A DNA stretch of 64,000 nucleotides from assembly GCF_018100925.1 (NCBI RefSeq), contig NZ_JAGJEH010000014.1, forward strand, positions 80,668-144,667, written 5' to 3'. The DNA comes from Pseudoalteromonas luteoviolacea (GTDB lineage Bacteria; Pseudomonadota; Gammaproteobacteria; Enterobacterales; Alteromonadaceae). The notes below the pieces were generated by a model that saw only the letters and a list, made by a program, of their open reading frames with translations, was not told the DNA's origin and did not search any database. Below are positions 26,509 to 34,102 of the stretch, piece by piece (the stretch's first letter is position 1; every line of letters begins with the position of its first letter). The translations under genes were made by a program, and so were the position numbers.

Positions 26509-27201
26509 ATGTGCCAACAACAAAAAAGTCATCTAGCGCACTTGCTGGAAAATAATCGTCAGTGGGCTGAGCGTACACAATTACGCGATCCAGAGTTCTT
26601 CAAAACGTTGTCGATGCAACAAAACCCAGATTATTTATGGATCGGCTGCTCTGATTCCAGAGTACCAGCCAATGAGATCGTTGACTTACTTCCTGGCGAG
26701 TTATTCGTACATCGCAACGTCGCGAATGTGGTTGTACATACGGATCACAATTGTCTATCTGTCATGCAATACGCTGTAGAAGTTTTGAAGGTGAGTCATA
26801 TCATGGTTGTTGGGCACTATGGGTGTGGTGGAGTTAAGGCTGCATTGGACGGGGCCAAGTTTGGGCTGATCGACAACTGGCTTAGGCATGTTGTTGATAT
26901 CAAAGAGAAGCATCAAGCAGTATTGCGAGAAGTCAACGCCTCTGTGCGCAGTGACGTTTTGTGTGAGCTCAATGTCATAGAACAAGTTCGTAATGTATGC
27001 CGCACAAGCATTGTGCAAGATGCATGGCACAGAGGACAAAAGCTAGAAGTGCATGGCTGGGTATACGGACTTGAAGATGGGTTATTACATGAACTAGTCC
27101 CTGGCGTTAGCTCAGACCCAGGCTTGTCATCAAGCTATGAGCAAGCACTACTGTCATTGGTGACCCGGTACGTTGATCGCGGAGATCAACAAGCGGGCTA
27201 A
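26509..27201 (+). CDS. can: Beta-class carbonic anhydrase
   Basis: This enzyme interconverts CO2 and bicarbonate. The 230-residue protein has the beta-class zinc ligands: Cys in GCSDSRVPA (about residue 44, with the Asp-Arg dyad), and His plus Cys in VGHYGCGGV (about 100-108). Length matches E. coli Can. A ribosome site (AAGGGG) precedes the ATG. It ends with a hairpin terminator shared with the convergent ubiK gene. Confidence 0.95.
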   Translation: MCQQQKSHLAHLLENNRQWAERTQLRDPEFFKTLSMQQNPDYLWIGCSDSRVPANEIVDLLPGELFVHRNVANVVVHTDHNCLSVMQYAVEVLKVSHIMVVGHYGCGGVKAALDGAKFGLIDNWLRHVVDIKEKHQAVLREVNASVRSDVLCELNVIEQVRNVCRTSIVQDAWHRGQKLEVHGWVYGLEDGLLHELVPGVSSDPGLSSSYEQALLSLVTRYVDRGDQQAG

Positions 27202-27213
27202 TCGATTGGTTAT

Positions 27214-27238
27214 AAGCACACAGAATTGTGTGCTTGTC
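27214..27238. terminator. Bidirectional terminator between can and ubiK
   Basis: A perfect 9-bp stem (AAGCACACA / TGTGTGCTT) with a 4-nt loop lies between the two convergent genes. The T run after it is short. Confidence 0.7.
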
Positions 27239-27250
27239 TACATGAAGTGA

Positions 27251-27514
27251 TTATTCTGCGTCGTTTTGCTTTTCCAGCCTAGCTTCTAACTCGGCAACTT
27301 TGGCTTCTAATTCAGTTAGCTTTTCACGTGTTCTGATTAAAACTTTACTTTGAATATCAAATTCTTCACGACTTACAAAGTCCATTTCTGTCAATTTCGT
27401 TTGAATGGCTTGTTTGGTTTTCGCTTCAAATGTTTCTGCTAAATTACGCACACCTTGTGGCATGTTACTTGAGATCTGCTTTGCGATCTCTTCGATCTTT
27501 GCTGGGTTTATCAT
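27251..27514 (-). CDS. ubiK: Ubiquinone biosynthesis accessory factor UbiK
   Basis: This 87-residue protein matches UbiK (YqiC/BMFP): an amphipathic N-terminal half (MINPAKIEEIAKQI) and a C-terminal coiled coil (about residues 50-82, EKLTELEAKVAELEARL). UbiK trimerises, associates with membranes and, with UbiJ, assists the aerobic ubiquinone-synthesis complex. It stands alone, convergent with can and divergent from rep. Confidence 0.9.
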   Translation of the reverse strand: MINPAKIEEIAKQISSNMPQGVRNLAETFEAKTKQAIQTKLTEMDFVSREEFDIQSKVLIRTREKLTELEAKVAELEARLEKQNDAE

Positions 27515-27701
27515 GTCAGTGCCTTATAGCTAGTTATTGCGGTTATCTTACCGTAAACCGTTGGCTCTATAAAAGTATTTTAGTGCGCTTGGAGCCGGGA
27601 TAAACCGCGTAGATTAATCATAATCAAAACTTTGCAAATTGGTATTATGGCATGAATAAGATAAACTAGGCGGTTCCAGTTGGTCAGGATACACGCCTTT
27701 T

Positions 27702-29714
27702 ATGAAACTCAATCCCAAACAAGATGAAGCCGTTAAGTATATTAGTGGTCCATGCCTCGTACTAGCGGGGGCGGGCTCCGGAAAAACTCGTGTGATCACA
27801 AATAAAATCGCTTATCTCGTGCAGCATTGTGAATATAAGGCGCGCAACATCGCCGCGGTGACATTTACCAACAAGGCTGCTAAGGAAATGCGCGAGCGTG
27901 TATCGCAGACGTTAGGAAAACAAGATGCAAAAGGGTTGTGGATCTCTACATTTCACACTTTGGGGTTGAATATCATTAAAAAAGAGGTGAAGACACTCGG
28001 CTTTAAACCTGGCTTTTCACTTTTTGATGATCAAGACACTAACCAGTTGCTGGCTGAGTTAACAGAGAAAGAGCTAGAGAAAGACAAAGACCTTTTGAAC
28101 TTACTCAAGATGCAAATTGGTAACTGGAAGAATGATCTGATCTTACCAGAGCGTGCAATCAGAGAAGCGCGAGAACCGCAAAAAGCGTTGTTTGCTCAGC
28201 TCTACGCGCGTTATCAAACTCAACTTAGAGCGTACAATGCCCTAGATTTTGATGATCTGATCATGATCCCTACGTTGTTACTTGCTAGCTCAGCAGATGT
28301 GAGAGAGCGCTGGCAAAATCAGTTTCGGTATTTGCTGGTGGATGAATACCAAGATACCAATACCAGTCAATATCAGTTGGTGAAGCTGTTAGTGGGTGAG
28401 CGAGCACGATTTACAGTGGTAGGTGACGACGACCAATCAATTTATTCTTGGCGGGGGGCAAAGCCGCAAAACTTAGTACTCTTGAGTAAAGACTACCCCG
28501 GACTGCGTTTAATTAAACTAGAGCAAAACTATCGCAGTGCAGGGCGTATCTTGAAATCTGCTAACATTTTGATTGCCAATAACCCTCACGAATTTGATAA
28601 AAAGCTATTCAGCGAATTGGGATATGGAGATCCACTGCGTGTTATAGCAACCCGTGATGAGGAACATGAAGCAGAGCGCGTGGTTGCAGAGATCATTTCT
28701 CACAAATTTATGAAGCGCACTAGTTATAAAGATTATGCGATTTTGTATCGCGGGAATCACCAAGCACGGGTATTTGAAAAGGCCCTGATGGCGAACCGCA
28801 TTCCCTACAAGATAAGCGGGGGGATGTCGTTTTTTGCGCGCAGTGAAATTAAAGACATCATGGCTTATTTACGGCTATTGGTAAATCAGGATGACGACAA
28901 TGCGTTTCTGCGCATTGTGAATACACCAAGACGTGAAATAGGCCCTGTTACCCTAGAAAAGTTGGGAAGCTTGGCCAATGACAAACATATTAGTTTGTTT
29001 GAGGCTTGTTTTGATCCGGATTTGACCCAACGTCTGACTGGTAAAGGGTTTAACGCATTAGCGGGCTTTGCGCGTTGGGTTGTGGAATTAAGTGACCGAG
29101 CCGTGCGTGGAAATACGCTTGAAGCAGTTAAAGATATGATCCGCGAGATCAATTACGAAACGTATTTATATGAGTCATCGACTAGCGCGAAAGCAGCAGA
29201 AATGAGAATGAAAAATGTTTCTGAGTTGTACCGCTGGATCAGCGATATGTTGACAGGCGATGCGGACAATCCGCCGATGACTCTGGCTGAGGTAGTGACC
29301 AAATTGACACTCAGAGATATGCTTGAGCGCAATGAGGAGGAAGATGAAAGTGATGCAGTTCAACTGTTAACGTTACATGCTTCGAAAGGTTTAGAGTACC
29401 CTCATGTCTTTATGGTGGGTATGGAAGAGGGCTTGTTGCCACATCAAACCAGCATCGATGAAGACAATGTCGAAGAAGAGCGACGTCTAGCCTATGTTGG
29501 GATCACGCGTGCTCAGCAGACATTGACATTGACATATGCGAAAAGCCGCCGCCAATTTGGCGAGCAAATTACACCAGAACTCAGCCGTTTTGTACAAGAG
29601 CTGCCTCAAGATGACTTGCAGTTTGAAGGAAAAAAAGCAGTTGTGTCGCAATCAGAGAGAATGGAAAAAGGGCAAGCCCGAGTCGCTAATCTACGCGCAA
29701 TGTTAAAACGTTAG
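27702..29714 (+). CDS. rep: ATP-dependent DNA helicase Rep
   Basis: Rep is a 3'-5' superfamily 1 helicase that clears proteins ahead of the replisome. The 670-residue protein starts MKLNPKQDEAVKYI. It has the Walker A GAGSGKTRV (about residues 22-30), motif II VDEYQDTN, motif III GDDDQSIYSWRGA, motif IV QNYRS, and motifs V and VI (TLHASKGLEYPHVF; EERRLAYVGITRA). Length matches Rep rather than UvrD. Its last 12 bp overlap the end of the convergent GGDEF gene. Confidence 0.96.
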   Translation: MKLNPKQDEAVKYISGPCLVLAGAGSGKTRVITNKIAYLVQHCEYKARNIAAVTFTNKAAKEMRERVSQTLGKQDAKGLWISTFHTLGLNIIKKEVKTLGFKPGFSLFDDQDTNQLLAELTEKELEKDKDLLNLLKMQIGNWKNDLILPERAIREAREPQKALFAQLYARYQTQLRAYNALDFDDLIMIPTLLLASSADVRERWQNQFRYLLVDEYQDTNTSQYQLVKLLVGERARFTVVGDDDQSIYSWRGAKPQNLVLLSKDYPGLRLIKLEQNYRSAGRILKSANILIANNPHEFDKKLFSELGYGDPLRVIATRDEEHEAERVVAEIISHKFMKRTSYKDYAILYRGNHQARVFEKALMANRIPYKISGGMSFFARSEIKDIMAYLRLLVNQDDDNAFLRIVNTPRREIGPVTLEKLGSLANDKHISLFEACFDPDLTQRLTGKGFNALAGFARWVVELSDRAVRGNTLEAVKDMIREINYETYLYESSTSAKAAEMRMKNVSELYRWISDMLTGDADNPPMTLAEVVTKLTLRDMLERNEEEDESDAVQLLTLHASKGLEYPHVFMVGMEEGLLPHQTSIDEDNVEEERRLAYVGITRAQQTLTLTYAKSRRQFGEQITPELSRFVQELPQDDLQFEGKKAVVSQSERMEKGQARVANLRAMLKR

Positions 29715-32273
29715 AGTTTCTTGCTCGTTGACGCAGTTGCTGCTTTGACGAGCACTTTTTAAATTTTGCTGCTTGCCAAAAAATAACTGCAACCCATGTT
29801 TTTCTAAGAGGCTTCTAAAGTTCAAGATTGCGGGCCCTTTAGCAATGACTTGAATCGATTTCAGATGTGTTATTGCTAAAATCCCTTGCAGTTGAATATC
29901 ATAGCTGTTTTGTTGCAACACGCGTTTACTAAATACTGAACTCAACAGTACATATTTGAAATCAATGCTGCTTAAAAAGGCTAAATCACAGCGTTCTTTG
30001 GCAAAGTCATTGAGGCCAATATTCACGCCTAGCTGCGGTAACTCTTTGAGGTTTTCTAATTGCACGCTTGAGGCGTATCGCACTTCATTCTCATCAAACA
30101 TTAAACACAGCTGCGTGTTATTTTGACTGAGCATATGTTTTAGGGTAACAAAGGCAGAAGACTCTAGAACGATGGTGGAACAAGCAAGCAGTACATCTTG
30201 ATTGTAGCTTTGTGCAATCTTAAGAGCTTTCTCCAGTAATCCTAATTCAATATCTAATTGCTCATCTTTGGCCGCAGCAAATTTTTTCAAGACATCGAAG
30301 CTAGTGCTGCCCAATACCGGGTGTTCGCCAAAGGCTTCCAGTGTGACGATTTGTGTCGCGTGATTACCAAAGTCAACGATTTCAGTGCTTCTAAAGTGAG
30401 TTGGCAGCGCGGTCAAGTGATGTTGTTCTTCCGCTTTTGTGGCGCTTCCAGAAGAAGCCGTAAGCAATGGATGGTAAAACTCGTAGCGACCACGGCCGGC
30501 ATTTTTTGCGTAGTACATGGCGGCATCGGCATCGCGAATGATCTCATCGGTATTTTTATACTCTTTATTGCTGTATGTAATACCAATACTGGCACCACTT
30601 TGCATGCATACACCTTTCATGCAGAATGGCTGTTGCATGACGCGAATAAGGCGTTTGGCAACGTCTTCAGCTTGCTGCTTATCGGTAAGGTGATCGAGTA
30701 AGATCACAAATTCATCACCAGCCAAACGTGCTAGTAAATCATGTTCTCGAATGCACTCAGAAAATGCAGAACTCACCCAAATTAAAAATTGATCGCCGGC
30801 TTGGTGTCCTAATTCGTCATTAATGACTTTAAATTTATCAAGGTCGATAAACAATACCGCAAAGTTGTGTTCAGGGTAGCGCTGATATTTTTGCAGTGTT
30901 TTTTCTAGTTGTGTCAAAAACAGGCTACGGTTGGGTAATGAGGTGAGTGGATCATGATGCGCATCGTGATAGAGCTGCTGCTCGATTTTTTTACGCTCTT
31001 CAATTTGCATTTGCAAATGTAAATTGGTTTGTCGCAATGCTTTGGTTTTTTCTGCAACTCGGTGTTCGAGTTCTTGGTTACTTGCTTTGAGTGCTTGGTT
31101 GGCTAGATGTGTTTGTAAAACAGAGGCGATCTGATTTGAGACAAAGGAAATGAGCTCTACATCTTCATGATTATATTCGTATTCATGATTGTAAGCTTGA
31201 CAAGCAATTAGTCCAATTACCCCTTTAGCCGTTTTTAGAGGTGCACCCAGCCAGCTTGTCGCTGTTTCCAAGTCATCGTAATCAGGAGGGCGTTTCACCA
31301 CACCGCCATCAATAAGTATATCGGCGCGATTGGTGTCTATAAGTTGGCTTCGCTCAGTGGTGATCACCAATTCACTATAGCCCTTGGCAAAGGGTCGAGG
31401 ACGATATTCCGTTACTTCATCCACACAATAAGGGAAGCTCAGCCAATTAGAGCCTGTATCATGTAGCGCAATGTACAAGTTATTGGCAAATGTGATAGAG
31501 CGAATGATCTTATGAACCTGCTTATAAACATCGTCGATATCACTGAATTGTGTCGCTAATTCAGAAATCTTAAACAGTATTTGTTGTCTTTCTAAGGCGC
31601 GTTTACGCTGTTCTATTTCTTTGTTAAGCGCATCATTACTCTGCATCAAAGCACGTGTGCGGATTTTGACTTCTGATTCAAGTAACTCCCGCTTTTTAAC
31701 TCTTTCAATGGCGGTTGCCAAATATAGAGACATCACCTCAAGGAGCTCAATTTGATGTTCGTTATAAGCTTGTTGAGGTTGATAGCTCTGAGAAACCATG
31801 ACGCCAATGATATTTTTATCTCTGAATATGGGCACACCAACCCAATGTTCAGCAGGGCTACCCAAGGCTTTGAATTTATTGTCGTCTATCATCAGCTGCA
31901 TTTCATCTTTGCTTAAATACAGCACTTTTTTAGTCTTGAAGACATATCCAGTAACACCTTGATCAAAATGGTGGGATTCATGAAGTGGTACGGAGATCCC
32001 ATCTTTTTCATCGACAAAATAGGATAGTTCAAGAGTTTGAGTAAATTGATTTTGCAACACAACATAAAAGCTCTTACTCGGTAAATGTTGCTCAAGTATG
32101 CTGTGAATTGCGGGGTATAGAAGAGTTAGCTCGGCAACCGTACTAGCCTGTTCAGAGAGCTGGATCAAGGCATGTTGCAAGTGATAGTTTTGTTTGTATT
32201 TTTTCAGCAAGGACTCTAAGCGGCGATTCTTACGAGTAAGCTTGCGAATTGCAACGTCGTTTGGATCTTCCAA
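29703..32273 (-). CDS. GAF-GAF-GGDEF protein with degenerate EAL domain
   Basis: The 856-residue cytosolic protein has an N-terminal coiled coil, GAF1 (about 45-195), a helical linker, GAF2 (about 235-385), a coiled coil, a GGDEF domain (about 435-600) and a divergent EAL domain (about 620-840). The cyclase signature is AGDEF (near residue 519), a variant seen in active enzymes, and the DLDKFKVIND segment is intact. In the EAL part the EAL motif, the metal-binding Asp pair and the catalytic Lys are not recognisable; NDF stands where DDFG is expected. It is probably a diguanylate cyclase with a non-catalytic EAL sensor or scaffold. The GAF ligands are unknown. Confidence 0.85.
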   Translation of the reverse strand: MEDPNDVAIRKLTRKNRRLESLLKKYKQNYHLQHALIQLSEQASTVAELTLLYPAIHSILEQHLPSKSFYVVLQNQFTQTLELSYFVDEKDGISVPLHESHHFDQGVTGYVFKTKKVLYLSKDEMQLMIDDNKFKALGSPAEHWVGVPIFRDKNIIGVMVSQSYQPQQAYNEHQIELLEVMSLYLATAIERVKKRELLESEVKIRTRALMQSNDALNKEIEQRKRALERQQILFKISELATQFSDIDDVYKQVHKIIRSITFANNLYIALHDTGSNWLSFPYCVDEVTEYRPRPFAKGYSELVITTERSQLIDTNRADILIDGGVVKRPPDYDDLETATSWLGAPLKTAKGVIGLIACQAYNHEYEYNHEDVELISFVSNQIASVLQTHLANQALKASNQELEHRVAEKTKALRQTNLHLQMQIEERKKIEQQLYHDAHHDPLTSLPNRSLFLTQLEKTLQKYQRYPEHNFAVLFIDLDKFKVINDELGHQAGDQFLIWVSSAFSECIREHDLLARLAGDEFVILLDHLTDKQQAEDVAKRLIRVMQQPFCMKGVCMQSGASIGITYSNKEYKNTDEIIRDADAAMYYAKNAGRGRYEFYHPLLTASSGSATKAEEQHHLTALPTHFRSTEIVDFGNHATQIVTLEAFGEHPVLGSTSFDVLKKFAAAKDEQLDIELGLLEKALKIAQSYNQDVLLACSTIVLESSAFVTLKHMLSQNNTQLCLMFDENEVRYASSVQLENLKELPQLGVNIGLNDFAKERCDLAFLSSIDFKYVLLSSVFSKRVLQQNSYDIQLQGILAITHLKSIQVIAKGPAILNFRSLLEKHGLQLFFGKQQNLKSARQSSNCVNEQETLTF

Positions 32274-32387
32274 TGATTAAACCAAAGGCTATTATTGTTT
32301 ATTTATTAAACTTTATATTTTCACTTTTGACTTGGAGGGTCAAGTGTAAAATGTTAATTCAGTTCTTGGGTAAACATTTTGCCTTAA

Positions 32388-32423
32388 TAGAGACAAATAA
32401 GCGAGTATTTGTCTCCGTTTTTT
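32388..32423. terminator. Hairpin terminator downstream of cytochrome c5, T run on plus strand
   Basis: A perfect 10-bp stem GAGACAAATA / TATTTGTCTC with a 6-nt loop is followed on the plus strand by CGTTTTTT. It lies just past the cytochrome c5 stop (minus strand), but its U tract favours termination of plus-strand RNA. Confidence 0.7.
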
Positions 32424-32432
32424 ATACGACAG

Positions 32433-32822
32433 CTATTTGATCATAAACTCAATAGCAGCAGCGATTTCTTCATCACTACAGTCCATGCAGGTTCCTTTTG
32501 GCGGCATCGCATTAAATCCATTAATTGCGTGATCAAGTAAGACGTCAGAGCCCTTTGACAAACGGATAGCCCACTCATCTGCGGTCTTTGGTGCTCCGAG
32601 CGCCCCTGTGCCGTGACAAGCAAAACAAGATGCTTGGTATACTTGCTCGCCAGAGCGTGGTCCTGTTGGAGCCGCCGCCGCAGTATCTTCGGCACCAGCC
32701 AAATACACTGAGCCTATAGGGGTCAAGCGCTTTTTGATGGCTTCTTCGGTTAGAGAATTATCATACGGCTGGGCAACGGCGGCCGTGGATAGCATTAAGA
32801 GTGCTGCTGACAGTTTCTTCAT
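32433..32822 (-). CDS. Cytochrome c5 family protein
   Basis: This 129-residue protein has a signal peptide (residues 1-17, ending AVAQ) and one heme-binding CXXCH (CFACH, about residue 72). A second Cys pair (CMDC) near the C-terminus is typical of cytochrome c5. The axial Met is probably in NAMPPKG. It would carry electrons in the periplasm, for example to a terminal oxidase. It is monocistronic, with about 200 bp upstream for a promoter. Confidence 0.92.
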   Translation of the reverse strand: MKKLSAALLMLSTAAVAQPYDNSLTEEAIKKRLTPIGSVYLAGAEDTAAAAPTGPRSGEQVYQASCFACHGTGALGAPKTADEWAIRLSKGSDVLLDHAINGFNAMPPKGTCMDCSDEEIAAAIEFMIK

Positions 32823-33029
32823 TTACCTTGCTCACTTCAAATTTAATGTCTTCGATCACGAAGCACGACGGATGACGGTTCCTAATTGAGTATAACGTCA
32901 CCACCAAATTAGTTAAAATTTAAACTTGATCTTAAGCGTATAAAAAACATCTTTTATTGCGTTAGGGCAAAGATTTGGCATTTTATGCTTAAAATCAAGT
33001 AAATTATCTATGAGCAGTTAATCGATCGG

Positions 33030-33683
33030 TTAATCGATAAGTTGAGCTAGCCTTTTAATTGCTTTTTCAATACCCGCAGATGCTTCGCTGATATTGCCTG
33101 CTAACATATAAGCTGGTGTGCTGATGACTTTTTGCTGTTCATCCACAATGATATCGGTGACGGCACATTCCACATGTTCTGCGCCCAGTGCCGTAACCGC
33201 TGCGGCAGTGTCGGCATCATTCCCGATTGTTGCTTTAGTGCCCGGCTGATGTATATGACCAATCAGCGCTGGTGCGATGCATAGGTAGGTGATTGGTTTT
33301 TGTTGTTTGTTAAACTGTTGGCAAATGTTTTTCAATACGTCTAGCACCTGAGACTCAGGGCCTTTGAACGCAAAGTCAGATAAATTCTTGGCGACGCCAA
33401 ATCCACCAGGGATAACAAGTGCTGCAAAGTCATCAGCGTTAAGTTGTTCGAGATCTTGAATGTCACCGCGCGCTATACGTGCCGCTTCAGTCAATACATT
33501 GCGTGTTTCAGCTTGCTCTTCGCCCGTTAAGTGATTGATGACATGATGTTGCTCGATATTGGGTGCAAAACAGCGGTACTGAATACCTTTTTGTTCAAGG
33601 TGCAACATGGTCAGTACAGATTCATGAATTTCTGCACCATCAAAAACCCCACAACCACTAAAAATGATTGCTACTTGTTTCAT
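33030..33683 (-). CDS. elbB: Isoprenoid biosynthesis glyoxalase ElbB
   Basis: ElbB is a DJ-1/PfpI-type class I amidotransferase-like protein reported as a glyoxalase linked to isoprenoid synthesis. The 217-residue protein has the family motifs FSGCGVFDGAEIHE near the start, VIPGGFG, and the nucleophile-elbow cysteine in YLCIAPAL. I placed the start at the ATG at 33683, with AGGAGA 8 bp upstream; the open frame extends further but without a ribosome site. It is divergent from polA. Confidence 0.9.
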   Translation of the reverse strand: MKQVAIIFSGCGVFDGAEIHESVLTMLHLEQKGIQYRCFAPNIEQHHVINHLTGEEQAETRNVLTEAARIARGDIQDLEQLNADDFAALVIPGGFGVAKNLSDFAFKGPESQVLDVLKNICQQFNKQQKPITYLCIAPALIGHIHQPGTKATIGNDADTAAAVTALGAEHVECAVTDIIVDEQQKVISTPAYMLAGNISEASAGIEKAIKRLAQLID

Positions 33684-34102
33684 TATTAATCTCCTAAGGC
33701 TGATTCTGCCTGCTATATTCAATGTAAGAATGTCGAGTGTGAAAAAAAATATAAAGGATCTGCTTTGATCTTTGATCATTTATGTTAGTATACGCGTCCG
33801 CTCGAAAAAACGGGTCGTTTTATCACCACTTTTCAATGGTGAAAAATACATGAGTTGTGAGATTTCCACAAACTCATTTTATAAAGAATAAAAATTAGCT
33901 TATGTATTTTGTTATAAAAATCAGAAGTTTATGATTTGTTTTCACTGGCTTTATTTTATCGTCGGTGTTTTTCTTGTGTTTATCTACAAAGTTATCCACA
34001 GTTTTTCCTTATAAAGTTTCATTGCACTCCTCTCGTTTTATGCTAAGCCTTGTGGCATTCTTAGCGAGTTTTTAAATCTCTTTAATTAGGATCCAAAATA
34101 TT
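33684..34102. other. Divergent elbB-polA intergenic region
   Basis: This AT-rich gap has two small hairpins: TCACCA/TGGTGA near 33821-33840, and ATGAGT-TGTG/CACA-AACTCAT near 33850-33876, the latter followed by TTTTAT. The tandem DnaA boxes are listed separately. I see no gene in it. It must hold both promoters, but I could not fix their positions. Confidence 0.5.
33980..34000 (+). promoter_or_regulatory. Tandem DnaA boxes upstream of polA
   Basis: TTATCTACA (33980-33988) and the perfect consensus TTATCCACA (33992-34000) lie in the same orientation, 12 bp apart start to start and about 100 bp before the polA start. DnaA is known to influence polA transcription in E. coli, so a regulatory role here is plausible. 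Confidence 0.65.

Noticed and set aside
30258..30701. 147-residue plus-strand ORF opposite the GGDEF gene
   Set aside because: It is a frame shadow of the GGDEF coding region, without a ribosome site or recognisable domain.
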